Both the position numbers and the translations under genes were made by a program. Source: Halomonas sp. GT (GTDB lineage: Bacteria > Pseudomonadota > Gammaproteobacteria > Pseudomonadales > Halomonadaceae). From it: a DNA stretch of 64,000 bases. The DNA is taken from the NCBI RefSeq assembly GCF_002082565.1, contig NZ_CP020562.1, positions 62,001-126,000 of the forward strand, in the 5' to 3' direction. This document shows positions 51,767-61,117 of the stretch, piece after piece. The notes under the pieces were generated by a model. That model ran no database searches. It saw only the letters and a program-made list of their open reading frames with translations, and was not told the DNA's origin. Each line of letters opens with the position of its first letter. The stretch's first letter is position 1.

Positions 51767-53458
51767 ATGTCAGTCCAACAAGATGAATATGAAAGTGTTA
51801 CCAGCCCCACCGCAGTAAGCTCTCTTTTAAATACCATGATCGAAGGTGGGGGGGTGTCGCTTTGTTTGACCTCCGCTGACGCACGCCCAGAACCTATCGT
51901 GTTAATGGAGCAGTACGCCGGTAAGACGCTAGTGATGGACTTATCCTCTGTCGATCATTTGTTAAATCGCTTGCAGCAAGGTGAGACGTTTTTTCTGCGC
52001 GGCCAGTCCCAAGGCAAAGTGGTGCGCACGCCACTTCTGTCGTTAACTGAAACCCGCCATGCAGGGGGGCGCTTTTTATGTTGTAGCGATTACCCCGCTA
52101 CCCTGGAAGTGCTTCAGCGCCGCGAATCGTTTCGTGCTGAGCTGCGTTTAGGCATGGTCGTGCCCGCTTCAATATGTGGTGAACGTGGTGATGGGGTTCA
52201 CGGCGAGCTACGCGACCTTTCCCAAGATGGTTGCCAAATAGAGTTGCCGCTGACCGCCAGTGGCGTGTTGGCGGAAGCAGACCTGTCGCTGACGCTTGCC
52301 TTTACGTTTCCAGATGGCACTTATTTTGAAGTACACGGGGTGCCGCGCCATCAAAAAACTGATCCTGAACGGCATTTATTGCGCGTGGGCTTCCGTTTTA
52401 CGAATTGCACCTCCGAGCAAGAGCGGCAAATTTGGTATTTTGTCTGTGAAATTGAGCGAGAAGCCGCCCGCTATAAAAAAGAAGCGCAGGATGATCGTCA
52501 GCCATCGCCGTTGTTCGAGCAGCTTGGTAAGCGTGAGACAGGCAATGAGCATGTCGGACGGCGTGATATTCGCCGCTATGCAACGCCAATGGCGCGGCGT
52601 TTAGTGAAAATAGCAGCTTACCTGGATGCTCAACTGCTGCTTTTACAGCAAGGCAGTGATATTGATTCTCGGCAGCTATCACGTAATGCAGACCGTCTTT
52701 TGTTGCTTCATGAAGAAGACCGAGAGGCGCTGCTGTTTGCGACGCGCTGCTTGTCGCCAGAGCCGCTTTTGGTTCGTCATGGGATTGCAGTCGCCGTACA
52801 TTTGCTCGACCTAGTCGGTTCAAATATGCCTCGCGATGTGCGCAAAGCGATTGTAGCGAGTGGCTTAGTACACGATCTTGGTAAAGCGCTCGTTCCGCAA
52901 ATACTGTTTAAGGCGCCACAATTCGAAGCCACTCATCGCCAAGCCATGAGTGAACATGTGGCGTTGCTGTTAGATCGTCTTCAGCACTGCCAGTGGCTTT
53001 CTGCTGCCGTTGCCCAAGCGGTGATTGGCGGTATTAATGAACGGCTGGATGGTAGTGGCTATCCTGATGGTTTAACTGGCAATGATATTAACGAGCTAGC
53101 GAAGGCGAGTGCAGTGGTCGATGTGGTAGAAGCGATGCGACGTGATCGCGCTGACCGACCCGCGAAAACGGTACAGCAAATTTATCGTCATTTGCTGAGC
53201 CACCCTCATCAATTTGATCCTCGCTGGACCAAGCGCTATATCGAACATTTCAAACCACTGCCCGTGGGGTCGCTGGCGCATTTTTCCAGTGAACAAATGG
53301 CTTGGATTATTCGCCTTGACGAGCAGGGTGCGCCGGCTGAAGTGGCGTTGACTCGTCAGGCGGCGTCGCCCATGCGCGAGACCTTGGGCAACACGCTGCG
53401 TGGGGATGTTCTAGAAAGGTTGGGTAAGCCAACACGAGAAGTCGCGGTGTCTACGTAG
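51767..53458 (+). CDS. YcgR-N/PilZ/HD-GYP fusion protein with a degenerate HD-GYP domain
   Basis: Protein of about 563 residues. Residues 10-115 resemble the N-terminal domain of the flagellar brake YcgR. A PilZ domain follows with both c-di-GMP motifs intact: QRRESFR (117-123) and DLSQDG (150-155). The rest resembles an HD-GYP phosphodiesterase, with VHDLGK (H369, D370), SEHVALL and NERLDGSGYPDGL. However, the HH metal ligands that normally precede E-x-x-D-G-x-G-Y-P are I423-N424 here, so hydrolysis is doubtful. It may read c-di-GMP and act on the motor. No membrane helix is seen. The start could also be the ATG at 51746. It sits between divergent flaG and fliS. Confidence 0.85.
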   Translation: MSVQQDEYESVTSPTAVSSLLNTMIEGGGVSLCLTSADARPEPIVLMEQYAGKTLVMDLSSVDHLLNRLQQGETFFLRGQSQGKVVRTPLLSLTETRHAGGRFLCCSDYPATLEVLQRRESFRAELRLGMVVPASICGERGDGVHGELRDLSQDGCQIELPLTASGVLAEADLSLTLAFTFPDGTYFEVHGVPRHQKTDPERHLLRVGFRFTNCTSEQERQIWYFVCEIEREAARYKKEAQDDRQPSPLFEQLGKRETGNEHVGRRDIRRYATPMARRLVKIAAYLDAQLLLLQQGSDIDSRQLSRNADRLLLLHEEDREALLFATRCLSPEPLLVRHGIAVAVHLLDLVGSNMPRDVRKAIVASGLVHDLGKALVPQILFKAPQFEATHRQAMSEHVALLLDRLQHCQWLSAAVAQAVIGGINERLDGSGYPDGLTGNDINELAKASAVVDVVEAMRRDRADRPAKTVQQIYRHLLSHPHQFDPRWTKRYIEHFKPLPVGSLAHFSSEQMAWIIRLDEQGAPAEVALTRQAASPMRETLGNTLRGDVLERLGKPTREVAVST

Positions 53459-53515
53459 ACGTTTACTGATTGGCAAAGAGAGCGAAATTTTCTGAGCGAA
53501 AAGTAAGGTAAACAT

Positions 53516-53542
53516 TAAAGTCTACTAGTCAGACGCCGATAA
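53516..53542 (+). promoter_or_regulatory. Sigma-28 promoter for fliS operon
   Basis: TAAAGTCT-N11-GCCGATAA, 15 of 16 matches to the FliA consensus with exact spacing, about 112 bases before the fliS ATG. Confidence 0.93.
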
Positions 53543-53654
53543 TAGTTATAGCCGAGTCAATAAGCTCGATTTTGAACGAGAAACAGCTAACGAAAAACAG
53601 CGTGAGTCGTTGATTGTGTAGCTGTTGTTCACATTAATAAAGGAGAGCCCGCTT

Positions 53655-54071
53655 ATGACATACTCTCGCGGTGGCGCTGCTTATGGCCGAGGTGCCAATG
53701 CCTACGCCCGCGTTGGCGTGGAAAGCGGCGTTATGTCAGCTGATCCCCATCAGCTCATTGTAATGCTGTTTGATGGTGCTCAGGCAGCCATCCGTGCGGC
53801 GCGTATTCATATGCAGGCAGGCCACACGGCTGAAAAGGGAAAGTCGATTTCCAAGGCATTGGATATTATCAACAATGGTCTGACGGCTGCGCTGGATCAA
53901 GAGAAAGGAGGCGATATTGCTGAGCGCCTTGCCTCTCTTTATGACTATATTTCCCGCTTATTATTAGCCGCTAACCTTCGAAATGATGAAGACAGCCTCA
54001 ACCAAGCAGAACGTTTGCTTGAAGACATCGCCTCTGCATGGCGTGAAATCGGTCAACAGCAAAGTGCGTGA
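53655..54071 (+). CDS. fliS: Flagellin export chaperone FliS
   Basis: Four-helix chaperone of 138 residues that keeps flagellin unpolymerised until export. It has NAYARVGVESGVMSADPHQLIVMLFDGAQAAIRAARIHMQAG and ALDIINNGLTAALDQEKGGDIAERLASLYDYISRLLLAANL, typical of FliS. AAGGAG precedes the ATG at 53655; an upstream in-frame start at 53625 lacks a site. It is first in a run fliS-fliT-fliK-like-fhlB with overlapping ends. The cap gene fliD, usually just upstream, is absent. Confidence 0.95.
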   Translation: MTYSRGGAAYGRGANAYARVGVESGVMSADPHQLIVMLFDGAQAAIRAARIHMQAGHTAEKGKSISKALDIINNGLTAALDQEKGGDIAERLASLYDYISRLLLAANLRNDEDSLNQAERLLEDIASAWREIGQQQSA

Positions 54072-54079
54072 GGCAAAGC

Positions 54080-54487
54080 ATGTCGGCTTCTGAAACTGCT
54101 CGTGAAAATGCCCAGCAAGCGCTCATTGATGCGTACGCCAAGCTACTCACCTGTGTGACAAAAATGCACGAGCTCGCGAATGCAGAGCAGTGGGCAGAGC
54201 TTATCGAACAGCGTACCCACTACGTGATGTCAGTTGAAGCGCTGCGTAAGCGCGATGGCGAGACCGTTCTTGATGATGATGCTCGTAAGCGAAAGGCGGA
54301 GTTGCTGGAGAGCATTCTCGAGCATGATGTTGAAATTCGCCGTCGTTTGGTGGCTAGGCGGGATGAGTTGGGCAAGCTGATAGGCGTTTCCCAGCGCCAG
54401 CGAAGTCTGCATCGTGCTTATGCACCTCAGCAAGGTGAAACTGCGCTCTTCGATTCCGATAGCGGCCAGGAGAAGGGGCTAACGTGA
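54080..54487 (+). CDS. fliT: Flagellar chaperone FliT-like protein
   Basis: Small helical protein of 135 residues in the fliT position directly after fliS. Helical segments ALIDAYAKLLTCVTKMHELANAEQWAELIEQR and AELLESILEHDVEIRRRLVARRDEL resemble FliT, which chaperones the cap protein FliD and in enterics also restrains FlhDC. Similarity is by position, size and helix pattern more than by strict motifs. The ATG at 54080 has GAGG six bases before it; a GTG at 54068 overlaps the fliS stop. Confidence 0.8.
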   Translation: MSASETARENAQQALIDAYAKLLTCVTKMHELANAEQWAELIEQRTHYVMSVEALRKRDGETVLDDDARKRKAELLESILEHDVEIRRRLVARRDELGKLIGVSQRQRSLHRAYAPQQGETALFDSDSGQEKGLT

Positions 54488-55716
54488 GTGGCATTACGCC
54501 ACTGATCGATACGCTCATGCACCAAGTGCTTGGGCGCAAGGGCGGCGAGTTGTCCCAACGTCCGCTAAATGCGCCCGTGCAGCCGATACCACCGGGCGAG
54601 GGGCCGCGCGCGCTGCAAGGCGATTCAAGCCTGGATGGACGCCCGCTATCATCACCGCTTGATGATCTTAGACGGCTACCTTCCTCGCTTGACGGGCAGC
54701 GGCTTCCCGCTGCTAAGGGAGAGGCAGCCAGCGCACCACTAGGCTCGACGCAAACACACTTTAGCCCGGCAGCCCGCACCATCGCTGATGTATTGCTGCG
54801 CTTTCCCGCGCCCCCCGCGATGATACGCCCTCAAGCGCCATTGATGGGGTTGCAGGAAGCGCCCTCTACTGTGGCGCTGGCAACTCGGTTAGAAAGCAGC
54901 GTTCGTGATAGCGGCCTGTTTTACGAATCTCATTTAAAGCGATGGTTTCAAGGAGAGTCTTCTCGACAACAGTTGCTGCGAGAGCCGCAGATGCAGCCAG
55001 GTCCACGACCTTTACTGCCTGCCAGTCTAGCCACATTTGTAATGCCTCCTTTTGCGGCAAATGCCACATTGGGTGCGGGCAATACAAACGTTGCCATATT
55101 GCCGAATTCGCTGCTGATACCTGTTGCAAATGATCAAGCTGGTTTGGTGCGTTCGACCGCGCTTATGCCAATGGATAATACGTTGCCAGCAGGCGCGCAG
55201 CGTGACAGTGTGCCTGCCAATGCCTCTGTGAGTACTTCTGCCACTATTGATATGGCAAGCGCACGCGCAATGGAGGACAGTTCTCTGGTGCGCGGTAGCC
55301 GTGAGATTGTGCATGAAAGCTTGCAGAGCCTAGTACGTCAGCAGCTTGATATGCTTGTGATGCCAGTTATTCGCTGGGAAGGTGATGTTTGGGCCGGTAT
55401 TTTTATGGCATTAGTCATTCATATGCCCGCTCGGGAAGATGATCGCGAAAGCGCCCAGCAAGGAGCAGAAGGTGATGAGGGCTGGCAGTCAGATATGCAG
55501 CTCGATGTGCCGAACCTGGGTGCATTTAGTGCATCGCTCAGGCTTTACCAGTCAGTGTTAAGCATTGATCTGACTACGGATACTGCATCGACTTACCAGT
55601 CTCTGGAGCAAGGGCTTGAGCGTTTAGAAAATCGCCTTCAGGCATTAGATTTTCGCAGTGTTCAGGTGAAAGCGCACTATGCCACCGTGGAGAGCCATGA
55701 TGGCAACCTCGGGTGA
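54484..55716 (+). CDS. FliK-like flagellar hook-length control paralog
   Basis: Protein of 410 residues starting at a GTG that overlaps the fliT stop. The N-terminal 270 residues are Pro/Ser/Ala-rich and variable. The C-terminal region (about 280-410), with VIRWEGDVWAGIFMALVIHMP, LDVPNLGAFSASLRLYQSVLSIDLTTD and LENRLQALDFRSVQVKAHY, has the pattern of the FliK C-terminal (Flg_hook) domain. It is a second FliK-like gene in the window beside the one in the fli operon. Its stop overlaps the FlhB-like gene, the natural partner of FliK, which suggests they act together. Confidence 0.75.
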   Translation: MSGITPLIDTLMHQVLGRKGGELSQRPLNAPVQPIPPGEGPRALQGDSSLDGRPLSSPLDDLRRLPSSLDGQRLPAAKGEAASAPLGSTQTHFSPAARTIADVLLRFPAPPAMIRPQAPLMGLQEAPSTVALATRLESSVRDSGLFYESHLKRWFQGESSRQQLLREPQMQPGPRPLLPASLATFVMPPFAANATLGAGNTNVAILPNSLLIPVANDQAGLVRSTALMPMDNTLPAGAQRDSVPANASVSTSATIDMASARAMEDSSLVRGSREIVHESLQSLVRQQLDMLVMPVIRWEGDVWAGIFMALVIHMPAREDDRESAQQGAEGDEGWQSDMQLDVPNLGAFSASLRLYQSVLSIDLTTDTASTYQSLEQGLERLENRLQALDFRSVQVKAHYATVESHDGNLG

Positions 55717-55993
55717 ACATCGTCGCCAAGCCGTCGCGCTAGCCTATCAAGATAAAGAGCAAGCGCCCCGGGTGATTGCTAAAGGTTACGGCGAGTTGGC
55801 AGAGCGAATTATGGCGGAGGCCCAGCGCCAAGGTATTTATGTGCACGATGCACCTGAGCTTGTGGCACTGCTTATGCAGTTAGATCTCGATGCCGAGATA
55901 CCCGCAAGTTTATATCAGGTGGTTGCGGAGCTGCTTGTATGGGTATTCGAGTTATCCGAAGAAGGGTTAACTCCCCGTCAAGAGCGTCGGTAG
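55700..55993 (+). CDS. fhlB: FhlB, isolated FlhB C-terminal domain homolog
   Basis: Small soluble protein of about 97 residues matching only the C-terminal cytoplasmic half of the export switch FlhB: AVALAYQDKEQAPRVIAKGYGELAERIMAEAQRQGIYVHDAPELVALLMQLDLDAEIPASLYQVVAELLVWVFEL. The membrane domain is absent, and the protein begins just after the point where FlhB has its self-cleaving NPTH. GGAG lies seven bases before the ATG at 55700; 55697 is also possible. It overlaps the FliK-like gene by 17 bases. Such FhlB proteins are known in other bacteria, with unclear roles. Confidence 0.85.
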   Translation: MATSGEHRRQAVALAYQDKEQAPRVIAKGYGELAERIMAEAQRQGIYVHDAPELVALLMQLDLDAEIPASLYQVVAELLVWVFELSEEGLTPRQERR

Positions 55994-56096
55994 CCAATAC
56001 AAACGTTGTATGTAACCATGACCGGGAAATGTTAAAAACCTTTAAGGCGTCAGTATAAAGTCATAATGAAACGCCCATGCCGTTCGATGGAACACT

Positions 56097-56429
56097 ATGA
56101 GTCAAACAAGCTTTCTCGATGAAATTCAAGAAATTAACTTAGCGTATTTGCTTCTCGCGCAGCGCTTATTGGTCGAAGACCGTGAGGCAGCGATGTTTCG
56201 CTTAAAAGTAGACAGCGAGCTTGCCGATCTGCTGGTGTCACTAAATGCACGGCAGTTGACGAAACTGGCACGCAATAATCAGCTGATATGCAGGCTTAGC
56301 CAAACGAGCGTCCATCAACTGCGCAAAATCACCCAAAACCCTCGGGATCAAGGGCTTTCAGGACTGCATGCCTCATTATTGTCGGCTTGCGAAGCGTTTG
56401 AGGCGTTACCAGCAGGAGAATCAGAGTGA
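56097..56429 (+). CDS. flhD: Flagellar master regulator subunit FlhD
   Basis: Subunit of the FlhD4C2 activator that turns on early flagellar genes, 110 residues. It has [33 protein letters not shown] and [24 protein letters not shown], close to E. coli FlhD. It overlaps flhC by four bases. Upstream (55994-56096), GTTAAA and TATAAA separated by 17 bases are a possible sigma-70 promoter. Confidence 0.95.
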   Translation: MSQTSFLDEIQEINLAYLLLAQRLLVEDREAAMFRLKVDSELADLLVSLNARQLTKLARNNQLICRLSQTSVHQLRKITQNPRDQGLSGLHASLLSACEAFEALPAGESE

Positions 56430-56950
56430 GCCAGAAAAGCTTGGTTGATGAAATGCACCAAGTACAGCTGGCCATAGAGCTGATTGAATTAGGTGCACGT
56501 TTACAAGTACTCGAGACAGAGACAGACCTTAGTCGCACGCGTTTGATTAAGTTGTACAAGGAAGTGCGGGGAATGTCGCCACCTAAGGGCATGCTGCCTT
56601 TTTCAGCAGACTGGTTCGTAACGTGGCTGCCAAACGTGCATTCGTCGCTGTTTTATAACATTTATAACAGCGTACAAAAAAATACCTGCTGTGAGCGTAT
56701 TGATGCCTTTGTCAAAGCTTACCGTCTGTATGAAGAGCAGATAAATCTTGAAAGTGTCGAGCCCGTGCTGGGCCTTACCCGGGCGTGGACACTGGTACGA
56801 TTTTTTGAAAGTGACCTGCTGCAGCTCAATACGTGCACACGTTGTGAAGGGCACTTTGTCGCGCATGCACATAGCCCCGCTCATGATTATGTTTGCGGTA
56901 TTTGCCAGCCTCCCTCGCGAGCTGGCAAAACGCGCAAGGCGCGATGCTGA
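56426..56950 (+). CDS. flhC: Flagellar master regulator subunit FlhC
   Basis: DNA-binding subunit of the FlhD4C2 activator, 174 residues, beginning at a GTG that overlaps the flhD stop. The zinc site with four cysteines is intact: CTRC and CGIC near residues 139-160. The segment [37 protein letters not shown] is characteristic. FlhDC is the enteric-type master regulator, different from the FleQ/FlrA system of pseudomonads and vibrios. Confidence 0.95.
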   Translation: MSQKSLVDEMHQVQLAIELIELGARLQVLETETDLSRTRLIKLYKEVRGMSPPKGMLPFSADWFVTWLPNVHSSLFYNIYNSVQKNTCCERIDAFVKAYRLYEEQINLESVEPVLGLTRAWTLVRFFESDLLQLNTCTRCEGHFVAHAHSPAHDYVCGICQPPSRAGKTRKARC

Positions 56951-57178
56951 AAGATTAAAAATTGTCACGCCCGCAGCGGGTAAGCATATAACCAATAAAA
57001 TGCGTCTTTAACGCATAGATAGCACCAAAATGGGTTGGTACTTTTTCATTAAAACTGCCTACGTCTGCGTATGCTATCGCTAAGAAACGCGTGGAGCGGG
57101 ACTTTTCTGTGTCTTCTTTTTGAAACACGGAAATAGCGTTCCCTTGATATAAAAACTGATACCGCAAGGACACTGCTT

Positions 57179-58048
57179 GTGCTGATTCCTCTGGGTTATT
57201 TGGTCGTACTGCTATCTGTCTTTGGCGGTTATGTGATGGCAGGTGGTAGCTTGGGCCCCCTGTATCAACCCCTGGAGCTGCTGATTATTGGCGGTGCAGG
57301 CGTTGGCGCTTTTATTGCTGCAAACAACGGCAAAGCGATTAAAGCCACGTTTAAAATACTTCCCAGGCTTAAACGGACCAAAAAATACAATAAAGCCCTG
57401 TATATGGAGTTAATGGCGCTGCAATACAAGATTCTCTCTAAAGTGCGCCGAGAGGGGATGTTGGGAATTGAGCGTGACATTGACAACCCCCAGGAAAGCC
57501 CGCTGTTCCAAGAGCATCCCACAGTGCTTGCAGACCCTCATATTATGGACTTTTTAACCGATTATCTTCGGTTAATGGTGAGCGGTGGCATGGAGCCGAT
57601 GGAAATCGATGAGTTAATGCTCCACGAAATCGAGGTATTTGAGCAGGAAGCCCATATTCCCATTGATGCGATTGCCAAAGTAGGCGATGCCATGCCTGCG
57701 TTCGGTATCGTAGCGGCGGTAATGGGGGTTATTAAAGCACTGACGTACGCAGATGCTAGCCCTGAGCAAATGGGGCAAATGATTGCCATGGCGTTAGTGG
57801 GTACCTTCCTGGGTATTTTAATGGGCTATGGGTTTATTAGTCCCATCGCAAGCTATGCCGAACGGCAAGCTAAAGAAGCCGAGAAAATGCTGCAATGCAT
57901 TCGTGTCACGCTGCTGGCTAGCCTGCATGGTTATGCTCCCCAGTTAGCCGTTGAGTTTGGCCGGAAGGCATTACACAGCACTGAGCGCCCCAGCTTCACA
58001 GAGCTTGAAGAGTATGTCCGCGACGCTAAAAAGGGCGGTAATGCATGA
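57179..58048 (+). CDS. motA: Flagellar stator protein MotA
   Basis: Stator subunit of 289 residues with four membrane helices (two near the N-terminus, two around 165-225) and a large cytoplasmic loop. The loop has the charged residues that meet FliG, and helix 3 has the conserved proline in VGDAMPAFGIVAAVMGVIKAL. The start is a GTG after AAGGA. It overlaps motB by four bases. The 228-base region upstream has an inverted repeat ATGCGT-CTTTA-ACGCAT (57000-57016) but no sigma-28 site that I can see. Confidence 0.96.
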   Translation: MLIPLGYLVVLLSVFGGYVMAGGSLGPLYQPLELLIIGGAGVGAFIAANNGKAIKATFKILPRLKRTKKYNKALYMELMALQYKILSKVRREGMLGIERDIDNPQESPLFQEHPTVLADPHIMDFLTDYLRLMVSGGMEPMEIDELMLHEIEVFEQEAHIPIDAIAKVGDAMPAFGIVAAVMGVIKALTYADASPEQMGQMIAMALVGTFLGILMGYGFISPIASYAERQAKEAEKMLQCIRVTLLASLHGYAPQLAVEFGRKALHSTERPSFTELEEYVRDAKKGGNA

Positions 58049-58965
58049 GTAAGGGGGGCGATAAGCGTCCGATTGTTATTCGGCGCAAAAAAGTGGTGCA
58101 TGCCCACCATGGCGGTGCGTGGAAGATTGCCCTTGCCGACTTCATGACAGCCCTGATGGCGTTATTTCTGGTGATGTGGATTTTAAGTGTTTCCGACGAT
58201 GAAACTCGCCGCAGTGTTGCGGAGTACTTCAGTACGCCATTAATAACGGCAATGACCAGTGGAGACCGATCAGGAAGCACTCAGGTGATTCCAGGTGGTG
58301 GCCCAGATCCTACCCACAGCGATGGCGAACGTGCCCGAATTGATGTGCTTCAACATAGCCGCCCTAGTGCTCAGGAGCGGCGTTTCTTTAACGATTTGCA
58401 AGAGCGCATTGAGCGAGCCATTGAACAAGACCCCGAGCTGCGCCACCTACGCAGCCAAATGCGCTTTGACTTAACCCGCGAAGGGCTACGTATTCAGCTG
58501 CTCGATACGGAACAGCGGCCCATGTTTGAGTTAGGCCGCGATCAAGTAGCTCCTTACATGCGCAGCCTGTTACGTACGATGGCACCGCTACTCAACGAAT
58601 TGCCCAATGATTTAAGTATCAGCGGCCACACTGACAGCGTGCCCTATGCAGGCGGTTATCGAGGTTACAGTAACTGGGAGCTGTCCAATGATCGAGCAAA
58701 TGCCTCTCGGCGTGAATTAGTTGCCGGCGGGCTTGATCCAGATCAACTGCTGCGCGTATCGGGCTTTGCCGATCGTGTCAGGTTGCCTGACACTGCGCCG
58801 ACGGACCCGGTTAATCGTCGCATTGAGCTCGTCGTCTTATTGCCAGAAATCGCAGAAGCGATTCGTAATCCAGGCGTTATGGGGCTTGATAGCCCATTAC
58901 CTGATGAAGATGCGCTTTTAGAGGCGCTGCCACAAAGCGTGCCTCAGAGCGATGAAAGCGAATGA
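58045..58965 (+). CDS. motB: Flagellar stator protein MotB
   Basis: Stator subunit of 306 residues. A single membrane helix carries the proton-binding aspartate D32 in LADFMTALMALFLVMWIL, and the C-terminal OmpA-like domain (about 150-275) has SISGHTDSVPYAGG and NWELSNDRANASRREL for peptidoglycan binding. It resembles E. coli MotB, suggesting a proton-driven motor, though sodium coupling cannot be excluded in a halophile. It overlaps motA and runs into the cheA leader. Confidence 0.96.
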   Translation: MSKGGDKRPIVIRRKKVVHAHHGGAWKIALADFMTALMALFLVMWILSVSDDETRRSVAEYFSTPLITAMTSGDRSGSTQVIPGGGPDPTHSDGERARIDVLQHSRPSAQERRFFNDLQERIERAIEQDPELRHLRSQMRFDLTREGLRIQLLDTEQRPMFELGRDQVAPYMRSLLRTMAPLLNELPNDLSISGHTDSVPYAGGYRGYSNWELSNDRANASRRELVAGGLDPDQLLRVSGFADRVRLPDTAPTDPVNRRIELVVLLPEIAEAIRNPGVMGLDSPLPDEDALLEALPQSVPQSDESE

Positions 58966-59008
58966 GCAGGGCTTATCACAACACAAAGACGTTTATGTGG
59001 AGCGGTGC

Positions 59009-61117
59009 ATGGATATAGCGGATTTTTTTGACACCTTTTTTGAAGAGGCCGAAGAGCTGCTGGCCGATATGGAGCAGCATCTGCTGGAACTGGATGTCGA
59101 TGATCCGGATAGCGAGCAGCTAAACGCTATCTTCCGCGCCGCCCACTCCATAAAAGGCGGCGCAGGTACCTTCGGCTTCAGCGTGCTGCAGAAAACCACG
59201 CATATCTTTGAAAACTTGTTAGATCACGCACGCAAAGGTGAACTGACATTGCGAGCCGACCTCGTTGATACTTTTTTAGAGGCAAAAGACATCATGCATG
59301 AGCAACTCGATGCCTATCGCAACGAGGAAGAGCCCAACCAAGAAGCCTACGAGCGAATTTGCCAGACACTGCAGCAGATCGCGCTAGAAGAAATTGGCCA
59401 GACGTTGGATGCCCCTGCGGCCCCCGCGCCAACAATTGAAAAGAAAACATCAGCCAGCGCCGAGGCTGCTGAATCCTCCTCGCTAAGCGAGCGCCATCTG
59501 TTGGTTGCGCTACTGAATGTTAGCGAAAAAGATCGCACGCTGTTGGTGGAAGAGCTGGAGCAACTGGGTGATGTCCAGTCCCACTCGGGTGATGAAAAAC
59601 GTTACGAAGTAACGCTGACAGGTGACGTTAGTGCTGACGATATTGAAGCGGTGATGTGCTTCATTATTGAGCCTGAGCAGATCGAAATTAGCGTGGTAGC
59701 GGTTGAAAAAGACGAAGGCGCTAGTGTTAGCCCTGCGTTAGACGCGCCAGTAGCCGTGCCTGCTGATGTTGTTGAGCCTACTACTAGTGTTGAGCCTGCG
59801 GCGCCAGCAGTGGCTAAACCTGCTGACAGAGCACCTTCGCCAGAAAAGCCAGCGAAATCCGCCCCTAAAAAAGCGGCCGCAGAGTCAGCCTCGATCCGTG
59901 TGTCGGTAGATAAAGTCGACCAAATCATCAATTTGGTTGGCGAGCTGATTATTACCCAGTCGATGCTGGATCAAACGGTCAGTGACCTTGGCGATCAATC
60001 CGTTGGCAATAGCTCGCTACAAAATGGCATGAGTCTGTTACAGCGTAACGCACGAGATCTTCAAGAAGCGGTGATGTCGATCCGCATGATTCCGATGGAG
60101 TTTGTGTTTAGCCGATTCCCCCGTGTAGTGCGTGATACCGCCGGTAAATTGGGCAAAGAAATTGAGCTTATCACCGAAGGCAAGTCCACCGAGCTGGATA
60201 AAAGCCTGGTTGAGCGCATTACCGATCCGTTAACGCACCTAGTGCGTAACAGTTTGGATCACGGCATCGAAATGCCGGATGAGCGCGAAGCGGTAGGTAA
60301 ACCCCGTGTTGGCAAGCTGGTGTTATCAGCACGCCATCAGGGCGGCAATATTCTGATTGAAGTGCGTGATGATGGCGCGGGCATGGATCGTGATCGGTTG
60401 TTGGCTAAGGCGCGTGAAAATGGTTTGAACGTTTCCGACAACATGTCTGATGAGGAAGTTTTTCAGCTGATTTTTGCGCCGGGCTTCTCCACGGCAAAGG
60501 AAGTTACGGACGTTTCCGGCCGCGGTGTCGGTATGGATGTGGTAAAGCGGAATATTCAAGGCATGGGTGGCCGGGTTGAAATCCAATCCAAGAAGGGTGA
60601 AGGCACCAACACGCGCATCGTGTTGCCGCTGACACTTGCCATTCTTGACGGCATGTCGATCAAAGTAGGTGGTGAAACCTTTATTTTGCCACTTTCCACA
60701 GTACTTGAGTCGTTGCAGCCTGCCAAAGGGGATATGTATGCCATGGCGGGTGATGATGTGGTGCTTAAAGTGCGCGATGAGTACCTGCCGGTCATTGCGA
60801 TCCATGAAGTGCTGGATGTGGAAAATGCCATTACCGACCCGACCAAAAGTATTGCCGTGATCGTGCAGGGGGAGGGGCGTCGTTATGCCATGTTGGTCGA
60901 TGAGCTGATTGGCCAGCAACAGGTGGTTGTAAAGAACTTAGAAGATAACTACCGCAAAGTGCCGGGCGTTTCGGCGGCGACCATCCTTGGTGACGGTAGC
61001 GTCGCGCTAATTCTAGACATTACAGGTTTACACCGGTTAAGCCGTGCCAAGAAAGAAGCCGGAAAACAGGTGAGTTATCCCCATCTCTCTTATTACCAGG
61101 AGGCCGAGCCGTCATGA
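59009..61117 (+). CDS. cheA: Chemotaxis histidine kinase CheA
   Basis: Chemotaxis kinase of 702 residues. The Hpt domain has phospho-acceptor H46 in [10 protein letters not shown] CheY-binding region, a long Ala/Pro/Glu linker (about 250-300), the dimerisation helices, the HATPase domain ([28 protein letters not shown]) and the CheW-like regulatory domain ([23 protein letters not shown]) follow. The start at 59009, with GGAG six bases upstream, gives the usual MD..F opening. The open frame runs back to 58952 and would overlap motB. It overlaps cheW by four bases. Confidence 0.97.
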   Translation: MDIADFFDTFFEEAEELLADMEQHLLELDVDDPDSEQLNAIFRAAHSIKGGAGTFGFSVLQKTTHIFENLLDHARKGELTLRADLVDTFLEAKDIMHEQLDAYRNEEEPNQEAYERICQTLQQIALEEIGQTLDAPAAPAPTIEKKTSASAEAAESSSLSERHLLVALLNVSEKDRTLLVEELEQLGDVQSHSGDEKRYEVTLTGDVSADDIEAVMCFIIEPEQIEISVVAVEKDEGASVSPALDAPVAVPADVVEPTTSVEPAAPAVAKPADRAPSPEKPAKSAPKKAAAESASIRVSVDKVDQIINLVGELIITQSMLDQTVSDLGDQSVGNSSLQNGMSLLQRNARDLQEAVMSIRMIPMEFVFSRFPRVVRDTAGKLGKEIELITEGKSTELDKSLVERITDPLTHLVRNSLDHGIEMPDEREAVGKPRVGKLVLSARHQGGNILIEVRDDGAGMDRDRLLAKARENGLNVSDNMSDEEVFQLIFAPGFSTAKEVTDVSGRGVGMDVVKRNIQGMGGRVEIQSKKGEGTNTRIVLPLTLAILDGMSIKVGGETFILPLSTVLESLQPAKGDMYAMAGDDVVLKVRDEYLPVIAIHEVLDVENAITDPTKSIAVIVQGEGRRYAMLVDELIGQQQVVVKNLEDNYRKVPGVSAATILGDGSVALILDITGLHRLSRAKKEAGKQVSYPHLSYYQEAEPS

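Noticed and set aside
56951..57178. Sigma-28 promoter before motA
   Set aside because: TAAAACTG and GCTATCGCT are present but the spacing and -10 sequence do not fit the consensus.
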